From Ruminococcaceae bacterium UBA1227 (GTDB lineage: Bacteria > Bacillota > Clostridia > Oscillospirales > Acutalibacteraceae), in contig DBWX01000011.1 in the NCBI GenBank assembly GCA_002309175.1, positions 14,512 to 78,511 of the forward strand: 64,000 nt of DNA, in the 5' to 3' direction. The position numbers were made by a program, and so were the translations under genes. The notes under the pieces were generated by a model. It worked only from the letters and a program-made list of their open reading frames with translations. It ran no database searches and was not told the origin of the DNA. Of this stretch, positions 17,244 through 30,020 are shown piece by piece. Position 1 is the stretch's first letter, and every line of letters starts with the position of its first letter.

Positions 17244-18524
17244 ATGGGACTTAAAAAAGTTGCTGAGGCAGCTGCTGCTGCAACAGGTCTTACCGGTGCC
17301 ATCCAGACCGTGGTTCAGTCTGCGGCATGGAAAGAGTATTTCCAGTCAGGCGATATGTCAGACGGCATACTCATGAAGCGCGGTGAGAAAATCATGGCCG
17401 ACGGTACAAAGAATACCAAGGCTGATGCAAACCTCATCTCTGCAGGTTCGGGCATCGACATTCAGGAAGGACAGGCAATGATCCTTGTCGAGAACGGCAA
17501 GATTGTTGAGTTCTGCGCTGAGCCCGGACGCTACACATTTGACGAGTCCACGGCTCCGTCATTCATCCCGTCAGGTGACGGTTCATTCAAGGAAAACCTT
17601 GTAGAGAACATCAAGAAGCTCGGCAAGGAAGTTGCTGATCAGTGGATGGCCGGCGGCCAGCGCTTCAGCTCACAGAGAGTATTCTTCATCAATATGTGCG
17701 AACTCATCGCCGCTCCCGTAAAATGGGGCTGCGGAGACATCGGTTTCCATCACACCGGTGCCATGGGCGAGCAGCTCGACATCACAATCAAGGGCAACGG
17801 ACAGCTCACACTCAAGGTTTCCGATCCGCTTCTCTTCTTCCAGAACATCGGCGCTCAGTATGTCGGTGTTGAGGGTGATGTAGTTGTCTCCATCAACGAT
17901 GAAGGCATCCTTTCAAACCTCAAGTCAGGCATTCTTGACAAGATAGGTGAGGCTGTTTCCACACTCGGTACACAGCAGGCTGTTGCCTACACGGCAATCG
18001 GTTCTCACTCAAGCGAAATCAAGGATCTCATAAACGTAAACCTCTCATCTGAGTGGGCCGGCGAACGCGGCTTCGAAGTCTGCACATTCACCGTAAATGG
18101 TGCATTCATGCCGACAGACGAAGACAAGGCTACACTTAAGGAGATGCAGAGATCCTTCAACATGGGTGCAAACGTCAACGCGGCCAACTACGATGTCCAG
18201 AAGACAATGGCCGAAGGCGTCAAGGCAGCCGGCGAAAACGGAGGCGATGGCGGTTCTATGATGGGTATGGGTCTCGGTATCGGTGCCATAGGCAATACAG
18301 GCCTCGGCCAGATAGTCAACCAGAATCCTGCTCCGGCAGCGGCTCCCGCTGCGGCACCTGCAGCAGGCTGGACATGCGAATGCGGCACAGCCAACAGCGG
18401 CAACTTCTGCACAAACTGCGGTAAGGCAAAGCCCGAAGCTCCCGCAGGCGCTTTCTGCCCCGAGTGCGGCACAAAGCTCCCCGAAGGCGCTAAGTTCTGC
18501 ACAAACTGCGGCAAACAGCTGTAA
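17244..18524 (+). CDS. SPFH-domain protein with two C-terminal zinc ribbons (YdjI-like)
   Basis: Band-7/virion-core-type SPFH protein, 426 residues. The central region (about 70-330) carries the family pattern GQAMILVENGKIVEFCAEPG, RVFFINMCEL and LDITIKGNGQLTLKV. The tail holds an Ala/Pro linker and two zinc ribbons, CECG/CTNCGK and CPECG/CTNCGK. The Bacillus homologue YdjI is membrane-associated and recruits PspA; no pspA gene is adjacent here. Last gene of the envelope set, followed by a terminator. Confidence 0.88.
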   Translation: MGLKKVAEAAAAATGLTGAIQTVVQSAAWKEYFQSGDMSDGILMKRGEKIMADGTKNTKADANLISAGSGIDIQEGQAMILVENGKIVEFCAEPGRYTFDESTAPSFIPSGDGSFKENLVENIKKLGKEVADQWMAGGQRFSSQRVFFINMCELIAAPVKWGCGDIGFHHTGAMGEQLDITIKGNGQLTLKVSDPLLFFQNIGAQYVGVEGDVVVSINDEGILSNLKSGILDKIGEAVSTLGTQQAVAYTAIGSHSSEIKDLINVNLSSEWAGERGFEVCTFTVNGAFMPTDEDKATLKEMQRSFNMGANVNAANYDVQKTMAEGVKAAGENGGDGGSMMGMGLGIGAIGNTGLGQIVNQNPAPAAAPAAAPAAGWTCECGTANSGNFCTNCGKAKPEAPAGAFCPECGTKLPEGAKFCTNCGKQL

Positions 18525-18539
18525 TTCATAAAAGATTAA

Positions 18540-18567
18540 GGCTCCTCTTGTGAGGAGCCTTTTTTTA
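18540..18567 (+). terminator. Terminator of the SPFH operon
   Basis: Stem GGCTCCTC/GAGGAGCC with loop TTGT, then seven T residues. The loop doubles as the -35 element of the coaX promoter. Confidence 0.88.
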
Positions 18568-18576
18568 TGTTAAAAT
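18548..18576 (+). promoter_or_regulatory. Promoter of coaX, nested in the upstream terminator
   Basis: TTGTGA (18548-18553) in the terminator loop and descending arm, 17-base spacer, TAAAAT (18571-18576). Start expected near 18583, before the GGGGG ribosome site of coaX. Confidence 0.55.
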
Positions 18577-18607
18577 ATCTTGGTATCATTTAATAGGGGG
18601 TTTTCCC

Positions 18608-19375
18608 ATGCTTCTTGTTATTGATGCGGGTAACACAAATGTCACAATAGGTGTGTACAGAGAGGAAGAACTCCTCTTCGTGTCCCGACTGGCTACTGAC
18701 CCGACAATGACTGAGGATCAGTTTGCAATAGCTCTGAGCAATCTCTTTAAATTAAACGGCATAGAGGGCGTAACCTTCAGGGGCGCAGTAATAAGCTCTG
18801 TTGTTCCCGAACTGACGAGGGCCATAAAGCGCGGAGCGCGTAAGGTCACCGAGTCGGAGCCGATAGTCCTGGGCCCCGGTGTAAAGACCGGCCTCGACAT
18901 CCGTATCGACAACCCGACGGAGCTCGGTGCAGACCTCGCGGCCACGGCTGTGGGCGCGCTCGGAAAGTATGAACTTCCGTGTATAATACTTGACCTCGGC
19001 ACCGCGACGAAGGTCACGGTTTTAGGCGAGGACGGTGCCTTCCTCGGCTGCGCGATAGCTCCCGGTATGCTGATCTCCTTAAACGCCCTTGCGAAAGGCG
19101 CTTCGCAGCTTTCGAGCATCGCTCTCAAATCGCCTCGGGCGACAATCGGCACGAACACCGTTGAGTCCATGCGCGCAGGTCTTGTTCACGGCACCGCCGA
19201 AATGCTTGACGGACTCATAGACCGCATGAACAGAGAGCTTACGACGGAAGCCAAGACAATAGTCGCCACGGGCGGCCTCTGCACTGTTGTCGCAAAACAC
19301 TGCAGACATGAAATGGTAATCGATCAGAACCTCCTCCTTGAGGGTCTGAGAAAAGTATATGAAAAGAACAATTAA
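18608..19375 (+). CDS. coaX: Type III pantothenate kinase
   Basis: First step of coenzyme A synthesis, phosphorylating pantothenate; the type III enzyme belongs to the ASKHA fold. 255 residues with phosphate-1 motif IDAGNTNVTIGVY, the pantothenate-binding NPTELGADLAATA region, DLGTATKVTV and VATGGL near the C-terminus. The start is supported by GGGGG eight bases upstream. One base pattern to note: DLGTATK carries Thr-Ala-Thr where many members have DFGTATT, a conservative change. Confidence 0.95.
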   Translation: MLLVIDAGNTNVTIGVYREEELLFVSRLATDPTMTEDQFAIALSNLFKLNGIEGVTFRGAVISSVVPELTRAIKRGARKVTESEPIVLGPGVKTGLDIRIDNPTELGADLAATAVGALGKYELPCIILDLGTATKVTVLGEDGAFLGCAIAPGMLISLNALAKGASQLSSIALKSPRATIGTNTVESMRAGLVHGTAEMLDGLIDRMNRELTTEAKTIVATGGLCTVVAKHCRHEMVIDQNLLLEGLRKVYEKNN

Positions 19376-19394
19376 AATTGGAGATGAGACTGAA

Positions 19395-20318
19395 ATGGCA
19401 GTAACAAAGACCGAATTCACCTACACATCATCAGTCGGCGACCTTGAAATCCACGCTGTAAAGTGGATTCCCGAGAACGCGAAAGCTATCCTCAACATAA
19501 CTCACGGTATGGCAGAATATATCGACCGTTATGAAGGCTTCGCGGAGTTCCTTGCGGCGAACGGTTATGCCGTATACGGCCACGACCACATCGGCCACGG
19601 CAAATCAATTTCCGACAAGTATAAGGCCGGCTACTTCGGCGAGAACAATGCCGAAGGTACGGTATTTGTAGATGACAACAAACTCATTGTCGACATAGCA
19701 AAAGAGGAAAACCCGGGTCTTCCCGTATTCTTCTTCGGTCACTCAATGGGTTCCTTCGTAGCAAGAAAGTATATCGCTCTCTACGGTGAGGAACTCAAGG
19801 GCGCCGTTGTCTGCGGTACAGGCGGACCCAACCCCGCGGCAGGCATCGCAATCTTCCTTGCGGGCTTCCTCGGCAAAGTAAAGGGCGCACAGGCTGACGG
19901 CACATTCATTAACAATGTCGCTTTCGGTTCATACAACAACAAGACGGATAAGAGAACTCCTTTTGACTGGCTCACAAAGGACGAGGCAATCGTTGACAAA
20001 TACATCGCCGATCCTCTCTGCGGCTTCTGTTTCTCAAACAACGGCTTCAAAGATATGCTCGGCATGCTTAAGTTCATCAATTCCGCTGACTGTTACAACA
20101 TGACTTCAAAGACTCTTCCCATCTTACTTGTTGCCGGTGCGGACGATCCCGTCGGTGAGTACGGCAAGGGTGTTGAAAAGGTCTTTGAGGCATACAAGGC
20201 AAACGGCAACCCGGTAGAGTGCAAACTCTATGAGGGCGACAGACATGAAATCTTAAACGAGTTCGACAAGGAGACCGTCATGAACGATATCCTTGCATGG
20301 CTTGACAAAAATGTCTAA
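19395..20318 (+). CDS. Alpha/beta hydrolase, lysophospholipase/monoacylglycerol-lipase type
   Basis: Serine hydrolase of the S33-like (Hydrolase_4) group, 307 residues, cytosolic. The nucleophile elbow GHSMGSF, oxyanion-region THGMAEYIDRY, acid LVAGADDPVGEYGKGV and His in YEGDRHEILNE form a full catalytic set. ATG at 19395 has GGAGATGAG upstream; an earlier ATG at 19359 lies inside coaX. The natural ester substrate is unknown. Confidence 0.88.
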   Translation: MAVTKTEFTYTSSVGDLEIHAVKWIPENAKAILNITHGMAEYIDRYEGFAEFLAANGYAVYGHDHIGHGKSISDKYKAGYFGENNAEGTVFVDDNKLIVDIAKEENPGLPVFFFGHSMGSFVARKYIALYGEELKGAVVCGTGGPNPAAGIAIFLAGFLGKVKGAQADGTFINNVAFGSYNNKTDKRTPFDWLTKDEAIVDKYIADPLCGFCFSNNGFKDMLGMLKFINSADCYNMTSKTLPILLVAGADDPVGEYGKGVEKVFEAYKANGNPVECKLYEGDRHEILNEFDKETVMNDILAWLDKNV

Positions 20319-20775
20319 ACAGGAAAAAGATATTCTTCTCAAGACGAAGCCCATGGGTTTCGACAAGAAGAAGACAATGGACTACATTGAAAAAATTCAG
20401 CTTGAGAATGAGGGCTTAAAGCGCCAGGTCCAGGACCTGAGCGCCAAGCAGAGTGCGCTTTTAAAGGAGAATGCCATGCTCCGCGCGCGCCTTGAAGTCG
20501 GTTCCGGTTTTGCAGCCGATATTCCCGCCCCGTCTCAGGATTCTGAACCCGACCCCGAGCCCGATCTTCTTGACGGATACGGTGAACAGGTCAGCAAGCG
20601 CATTGTGACTGAAAACCTTTCAGACCTCGATGCCGACCCCATGTTCGAGATGCCGTATGAGACTGTCGGCAATTCGTCACACAACGTTGAAAAGCGTGAC
20701 GGCAAGACCATAGTCACCTCAAAGAAGAATATCGAGAAACGCGGCGGAAAAACTTATATCAGCTCCAAGAAATAA
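20311..20775 (+). CDS. Coiled-coil protein of unknown function
   Basis: 154 residues, overlapping the hydrolase stop by eight bases. Residues about 15-60 (MGFDKKKTMDYIEKIQLENE, then QVQDLSAKQSALLKENAML) predict a coiled coil, recalling the short DivIVA-like modules of Firmicutes, although the family is not secure. The rest is acidic and proline-rich, then two copies of a short motif near the end: VEKRDGKTIVTSKK and IEKRGGKTYISSKK. No catalytic motif. Confidence 0.7.
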   Translation: MSKQEKDILLKTKPMGFDKKKTMDYIEKIQLENEGLKRQVQDLSAKQSALLKENAMLRARLEVGSGFAADIPAPSQDSEPDPEPDLLDGYGEQVSKRIVTENLSDLDADPMFEMPYETVGNSSHNVEKRDGKTIVTSKKNIEKRGGKTYISSKK

Positions 20776-20783
20776 TTGAAATG

Positions 20784-20818
20784 AAAAAGCCTCAGGATCA
20801 GTATCCTGAGGCTTTTTT
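20784..20818. terminator. Bidirectional terminator
   Basis: Stem AAAAAGCCTCAGGAT/ATCCTGAGGCTTTTT with loop CAGT, T-runs on both strands. It ends the coaX-hydrolase-coiled-coil transcript. Confidence 0.92.
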
Positions 20819-20833
20819 GTTTTGTTATCACCC

Positions 20834-21014
20834 GCCGAGCCGGGGTCCCGGAAATATTAACCTGCATATAGGCAGGTGGGTGCCCACTGTCCACTACCGT
20901 GCTCCCAACGTCCCGCAAAAGAAACGGGGAGGTCTGCACTCCATTTCCAAGTTAAGCTCCCTTTTAGTGTGTGTTGGGTTAGTATTCGGGAGAATCGAAC
21001 CCGGCAGGCTTTTT
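20834..21014 (+). ncRNA. Structured RNA, 6S-RNA-like long hairpin
   Basis: About 181 bases without a credible ORF that fold end to end. The closing stem pairs GCC and GCCGGG (20834-20845) with CCCGGC and GGC (21000-21009), directly followed by five T's. Inside, the segment TCCCGGAAATATTAACC pairs with GGTTAGTATTCGGGA (20978-20992) over about 15 bp. A smaller hairpin TCCCG/CGGGG lies near the tip. A long rod with a closing stem, an internal bubble and a rho-independent end at about 180 bases is the 6S (ssrS) pattern. The plus strand is favoured because only it has the T-run. No SRP or tmRNA signature is present. Confidence 0.5.
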
Positions 21015-21017
21015 CGC

Positions 21018-21332
21018 TTATTCTTCGTCCTCTCCGACCAGGAAAGGATATTTCTTCTTTATGCGCTCGAACATGATGTCACCGATTTCGAAGAGCTCCT
21101 CCTCATCCTCAATCTGCTGAAGATAAGTTTCGCCGTCTTCTTCTATAACTTCAAGAACAAAGAGTTCGTCATCTCCGTCGAGAATCTCCTCGTCATCACC
21201 GTAGACGGGGAGGAGGGCGACATAGTGTTTTCCGCCGTCAGACTCTATGCGGTCGAGTTCCTCAAACATGTGCTCGACACCGTCGTCATCAGTTACCGTA
21301 ATGATATCGGGATTGTATTCCTGTTCTGTCAT
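21018..21332 (-). CDS. DUF1292 family small acidic protein
   Basis: 104 residues, highly acidic, soluble. It has the DUF1292 pattern DIITVTDDDGVEHMFEELDR, YVALLPVYGDDEE and DELFVLEVIEEDGE. In Firmicutes this family usually sits near ruvX and ureA-independent housekeeping genes, and its function is unknown. ATG with GGAAG nine bases upstream, under a near-consensus promoter at 21366-21394. It converges on the structured RNA, ending only four bases from the RNA's T-run. Confidence 0.88.
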   Translation of the reverse strand: MTEQEYNPDIITVTDDDGVEHMFEELDRIESDGGKHYVALLPVYGDDEEILDGDDELFVLEVIEEDGETYLQQIEDEEELFEIGDIMFERIKKKYPFLVGEDEE

Positions 21333-21365
21333 AAGCTCACTTCCAATCGTGTTTTAGCTACCTTT

Positions 21366-21394
21366 ATTTTACTGATACAGTGGCAAAATGTCAA
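21366..21394 (-). promoter_or_regulatory. Strong promoter for the DUF1292 gene
   Basis: Minus-strand TTGACA (21389-21394), 17-base spacer, TAAAAT (21366-21371). Confidence 0.75.
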
Positions 21395-21442
21395 ATTGAC
21401 GCGCCCGTTTTAAGAGTGGTAAAAAAAGGCGGTTTATGGTAA

Positions 21443-23473
<2,031 letters not shown>

Positions 23474-23485
23474 AGGAGGAAAACC

Positions 23486-24871
23486 ATGGGAAAGACACAG
23501 GTAACAGTCCGCAAACTGAATGCGCCGCATCAGACGGAGAGTATGACGAAGTACCTGCCGCTGTCTGATGAACAGGTGGCTGAGATCAAAACTGCCGTAA
23601 AAGAGATTTTCGATGCAAACGGCGGAGCTTCCATGCTTAAAAAGAGCAGGGATGTCTTTATCAAGCCGAACGGTATTGACGGAAAAGCCTACTGCTACAC
23701 GAGACCCGAGCTCATTGAGGCGGTAATCGAGTACTGGAAGGCAAACGGCGCCCGTGACATCTATCTTTTTGAAGATTCAACCCAAAGCAACTACACGCGC
23801 ATAGTTTATGAGGTAACCGGTTACGCTAAAGTGTGTAAGCGAACCGGCGCAAAACCCGTTTTTCTTGACGAGGGAAAGATGAAGATTCTTGAGTTCAAGG
23901 GCCGCGACGACTATATGAACAACAAGTTCGCGATGCCGGAGTTTGTCATCAAGAACCTCATCGAAGGCAGGGATGACAATCTCTACATAAGCCTGCCGAA
24001 GCTGAAGACACACTCCATGGCGGGTGTGACACTCGGAGTCAAGAACCAGTGGGCGTTTCCGAAACAGTTTGACCGCAGACCCGATCACAACTACAACCTG
24101 CCGTATAAACTTATTGACGTCCTTTCATACGTGAGACCTGATTTTACTATAATCGAGGGCGTGGAAGGCACTATCTACGGCCACTATCCCGTAACATCAC
24201 TGGCAGACAAATGTGTCCTGCCTCTCGGCGTGCTTGTCGCGGGCAAAAATGTTGTTGCGACGGACATGGTGGGAGCCGCAATATTCGGTCTGGGTCTTGA
24301 GGATGTTCCTCATCTTAAACTTGCTGTTGAGAAGGGCTATTCCGAAGGTGTGACGTCTCTTGACGACATTGATATTATCGGTGACATGTCACCTTATACG
24401 ACCAAGTATCCGACGGATCTCTATGACGCCTTCCCGGACGATGTAAAAATCATCGAAGGAAAGACCATGACATGCAAGGAGGGCTGCAAGAATAACCCGC
24501 TGACCCTGCTTCAGGTAATGTACAATGACTTCGGAGGAAAAGGCGGCTGGACAATGGTTATCGGCAAGGGCCATGACACTGCCGAGATAGATGCCATAAA
24601 GGGAAAGGTTCTCGTAGTCGGCCACTGTGCCATTGAAGAGGTCGGTGACAGGCTCGTGGAGCGGCTCGGAAAGAAGAATGTCTTCTTCAGCGGAGAGTGT
24701 AATGACCTCGCCGCATCCGCAGCGGCCATGTTCTACCTCATGAAGGTCAATCCGCTGGTCTTTGTACCCGTTCCGACACTCACTTCGCTTCGCTGTCTTG
24801 CGCTCGCGAAACTTCACGGAACAACGGCAAACGTGCCGTCAATTCTTTCAAACAGAATAAAGACCGTTTAA
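23486..24871 (+). CDS. DUF362 domain protein
   Basis: 461 residues. The DUF362 core spans about 55-300 (FIKPNGIDGKAYCYTRPELI, YISLPKLKTHSMAGVTLGVK, DFTIIEGVEGTIYGHYP and ATDMVGAAIFGL). The family is common in anaerobes and often fused to ferredoxin domains, but no iron-sulphur motif is complete here; CKEGCKNNP has only two cysteines. A C-terminal region (about 340-461) contains GKVLVVGHCAIEEVGDRL. Function unknown. It lies 12 bases after ligA and ends at a bidirectional terminator. Confidence 0.82.
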   Translation: MGKTQVTVRKLNAPHQTESMTKYLPLSDEQVAEIKTAVKEIFDANGGASMLKKSRDVFIKPNGIDGKAYCYTRPELIEAVIEYWKANGARDIYLFEDSTQSNYTRIVYEVTGYAKVCKRTGAKPVFLDEGKMKILEFKGRDDYMNNKFAMPEFVIKNLIEGRDDNLYISLPKLKTHSMAGVTLGVKNQWAFPKQFDRRPDHNYNLPYKLIDVLSYVRPDFTIIEGVEGTIYGHYPVTSLADKCVLPLGVLVAGKNVVATDMVGAAIFGLGLEDVPHLKLAVEKGYSEGVTSLDDIDIIGDMSPYTTKYPTDLYDAFPDDVKIIEGKTMTCKEGCKNNPLTLLQVMYNDFGGKGGWTMVIGKGHDTAEIDAIKGKVLVVGHCAIEEVGDRLVERLGKKNVFFSGECNDLAASAAAMFYLMKVNPLVFVPVPTLTSLRCLALAKLHGTTANVPSILSNRIKTV

Positions 24872-24882
24872 GACAAAATAAA

Positions 24883-24918
24883 AACCGCTCATCGGGAAAC
24901 CGATGAGCGGTTGTTTTT
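24883..24918. terminator. Bidirectional terminator between convergent genes
   Basis: Perfect 13-bp stem AACCGCTCATCGG/CCGATGAGCGGTT with GAAA loop, T-rich on the plus side and A-rich on the other. Confidence 0.92.
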
Positions 24919-24922
24919 ATGT

Positions 24923-26158
24923 TCAGATGTCGATTTTCATCTGTGCGCCGGCCTTGTTTTCGCGCTGTGCGTTGTGCTTCTCGAGGAGGTTGTGGATTTT
25001 CTCCTGGGGATTTAAAAGGCCGGAGATGGAAATGTCGTGGTTGATTGTGTCGATGATAAGAGCAATGTACTTGGACATCTCAACTTCGGTGTACCACTCG
25101 CGTTCCTTGAGTTCGGGGGTCCTGTAGACGAGGTTTGTTGTCAGGACCTTCTCTATGTTGCCGCGTCTGTGGGCTTCATCGAAAATGTCGAGGCCGTTGC
25201 AGAAAAGGCCGAAGCAGGTGCAGACATAGATACGGTTTGCGCCGAGGCCTTTAAGCTTTTCTGCAACCTCAAGCATCGACTCGCCTGAGGAGATCATATC
25301 GTCGACGACGATTATGTCCTTGCCCGCGACGTTCGTGCCCAGAAATTCGTGGGCAAGAATCGGGTTGCGTCCGTCGACGATTCTTGTGTAGTCGCGGCGC
25401 TTGTAGAACATGCCGAGTTCAACACCGAGTACTGTCGCATAGTGGATGGCACGGCCCATACCGCCTTCATCCGGGGATACGACCATCATGTTCTCGGGGT
25501 CGAAGTTTATGTCGGGTGAGCTCTTTATGAGAGCCTTGATCATCTGGTAAATGGGGGAGATGTTTTCAAAACCGTTTATGGGGATGGAGTTCTGTACTCT
25601 CGGGTCATGCGCGTCGAAGGTGATGATACTGTCAACGCCCATTGAGACGAGTTCCTGAAGTGCCATTGCGCAGTCGAGGGACTCACGGGATGCGCGCTTG
25701 TGCTGTCTGCCCTCGTAGAGCATGGGCATTACAACGGTTATGCGGTGAGCCTTGCCGCCGATTGCATTTATTACGCGTTTCAGGTTGGCAAAGTGGTCGT
25801 CCGGGCTCATCGGTACGTCCATGCCGTACATCTTGTAGGTGACACCGTAGTTGAAAACGTCAACGAGAATGAAGATGTCATAACCGCGCACCGTGTGGTT
25901 GATAACGGCCTTGCTTTCGCCTGAACCGAAGCGGGGACATGCATAGTTGATGAGGTATGAATCCTCGGCATAGCCTTCAATGTTGAGCGGCGAGTTTTTC
26001 ATCGTGAGGTTTTCGGAACGCCATTTTACGATGTAGCTGTCGATTTTCGCAGCGAGCTCTTCGCATCCGGGAAGAGCAATAATTCCGAGTTTTCCGTAGG
26101 GAATTTTGGTAAATTCCGAGCTTTCAGGCAGGTCGAAAGCGGAAACATCGTTTATCAT
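24923..26158 (-). CDS. Ribose-phosphate pyrophosphokinase family protein (extended form)
   Basis: PRPP synthetase fold, 411 residues against about 315 for standard Prs. Functional loops are recognisable: MLYEGRQHKRASRESLD for the ATP/flexible loop, FDAHDPRVQ, SPDEGGMGRA, FYKRRDYTR and the PRPP-binding VVDDMISSGES. N-terminal extension (about 60 residues) and C-terminal tail (about 50) are extra. It may be the PRPP synthetase or a paralogue; a canonical prs gene is not in the window. Single gene on the minus strand. Confidence 0.85.
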   Translation of the reverse strand: MINDVSAFDLPESSEFTKIPYGKLGIIALPGCEELAAKIDSYIVKWRSENLTMKNSPLNIEGYAEDSYLINYACPRFGSGESKAVINHTVRGYDIFILVDVFNYGVTYKMYGMDVPMSPDDHFANLKRVINAIGGKAHRITVVMPMLYEGRQHKRASRESLDCAMALQELVSMGVDSIITFDAHDPRVQNSIPINGFENISPIYQMIKALIKSSPDINFDPENMMVVSPDEGGMGRAIHYATVLGVELGMFYKRRDYTRIVDGRNPILAHEFLGTNVAGKDIIVVDDMISSGESMLEVAEKLKGLGANRIYVCTCFGLFCNGLDIFDEAHRRGNIEKVLTTNLVYRTPELKEREWYTEVEMSKYIALIIDTINHDISISGLLNPQEKIHNLLEKHNAQRENKAGAQMKIDI

Positions 26159-26438
26159 AAGTAATCTAACCCCCGTCTATTTTTTAACAAACAATTATAC
26201 ACAAAGATTTTAACATAACTTACAGAAGGTGACAACGGAAAAAAGCAACAAAAAAAACAGGTTTGAGAGCGAAAAAATATGCAATTCAAAATACGTCAAA
26301 AAGATAACAAGGAATTGGCCTTTTTTTGCCCTTCACTTTGTTGAATTAGCCAAAATTTGTTGTTATAATATCTAAGTTAATACATGCGTGTATATTATTG
26401 CGCGCAAAACTTATTAAAAGAAAGGGTGATATGGAGGA
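26159..26438. other. Divergent intergenic region, 280 bases
   Basis: A/T-rich. Apart from the V-ATPase promoter at 26341-26369 and a TATAAT-like element for the minus-strand gene near 26194, I see no ORF, hairpin or RNA gene. Confidence 0.6.
26341..26369 (+). promoter_or_regulatory. Promoter of the V-ATPase operon
   Basis: TTGAAT (26341-26346), 17-base spacer, TATAAT (26364-26369). The leader before the first gene is about 63 bases. Confidence 0.75.
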
Positions 26439-26750
26439 ATGGCTTCAGAAATGATTAACAGGGTCCTTGACGCAGAGAAAACGGCTGCCGACAAGGAGAC
26501 GGCCGCACGCGCAAAGGCTGCTGACATAGTAAAGGCTGCGGAAGCGGAGGCCAAGGCTGCTGCTGAAGCCGGAAAGGTTGCTGCAGCAAAGGAGAAAGAG
26601 CAGATTATCGCTCAGGCACAGAAGAAGGCAGATGAAATCTATGCCGACGCGCATGCTCAGGCTGTTCAGAAGAACGAAGCTCTCATCAAGAAGAGCGAGG
26701 AGAAGATGGACGAGTCTATCGCAGCCGTAATTAAGCACATTATCCCATAA
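26439..26750 (+). CDS. V/A-type ATPase subunit H/G (peripheral stalk)
   Basis: 103 residues, almost wholly an alanine/lysine/glutamate-rich helix (EKTAADKETAARAKAADIVK and so on), as expected for the stalk subunit that pairs with subunit E. The position as first gene before subunit I is standard. The start could be ATG 26439 (AGGGTG ten bases upstream) or ATG 26451; GGAGG at 26433-26437 would suit the latter but at 13 bases. Confidence 0.85.
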   Translation: MASEMINRVLDAEKTAADKETAARAKAADIVKAAEAEAKAAAEAGKVAAAKEKEQIIAQAQKKADEIYADAHAQAVQKNEALIKKSEEKMDESIAAVIKHIIP

Positions 26751-26792
26751 ACGCATTGGGAGACATTTTTTAAGTAAGGAGGTGTATCTTGA

Positions 26793-29353
<2,561 letters not shown>

Positions 29354-29399
29354 TTATACACAGTTGACTTTTAACAATCGTTGATTAGGAGGTTTATTA

Positions 29400-29990
29400 A
29401 TGGCAGGGTTAGATAAAATCATTGAAAGAATTGCACAAGACTCTGCTGCAAAATGTGACGGTATCATCTTCGATGCTCAGTCTGAAGCCGCGAAGATAAA
29501 GGATGCCGCTGCACAGATGGCCGAAAATGACAAGGCGGCGACCATAGAAGCTGCCAACAAGGAAGCGAAAGCCCTTGTTGACATGGCTGAGTCGGGCGCC
29601 GAACTCGAAGGCAAGAAACTTCTTCTCGCCACAAGAGTTGAAATCATTGAGAAGGCCATTGACGTAGCCTCCAAAAAATTGGGTTCAATGCCCGATGATG
29701 AGTATTTTGCAGCACTCTATGCTCTCGTAAAGAAATATGCGCAGAGCGGAGAGGGTACGATGCTTCTTTCAGAGAGAGACCTGGGACGTCTTCCCAAGGA
29801 CTTTGAAAAGAAAATCAATGCCGACCTTGAAAAGGGCAACAAGATTGTCGTCTCCAAGGATCCGGCGAATATCTCTGACGGCTTTATTCTCGTTTACGGA
29901 GATATTGAAATCAACTGCAGCTTTGAGGCTCTCATTGAAGATTCAAGAGATGCCATCAAAGATGAACTCAACAGCATAATTTTTGCCTAA
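29400..29990 (+). CDS. V/A-type ATPase subunit E (peripheral stalk)
   Basis: 196 residues: N-terminal amphipathic helix rich in Ala/Lys/Glu (residues 1-90) that would coil with the H/G subunit, and a C-terminal globular domain that contacts the A3B3 head (DGFILVYGDIEINCSFEALI). Strong AGGAGG before ATG. Confidence 0.9.
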   Translation: MAGLDKIIERIAQDSAAKCDGIIFDAQSEAAKIKDAAAQMAENDKAATIEAANKEAKALVDMAESGAELEGKKLLLATRVEIIEKAIDVASKKLGSMPDDEYFAALYALVKKYAQSGEGTMLLSERDLGRLPKDFEKKINADLEKGNKIVVSKDPANISDGFILVYGDIEINCSFEALIEDSRDAIKDELNSIIFA

Positions 29991-30020
29991 ATCACATTAT
30001 TGCAAAAGGAGGACGCGAGT

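Noticed and set aside
20834..21014. An SRP RNA (ffs) interpretation
   Set aside because: The conserved GGTCCGGAAGGAAGCA tip of SRP RNA is absent on both strands.
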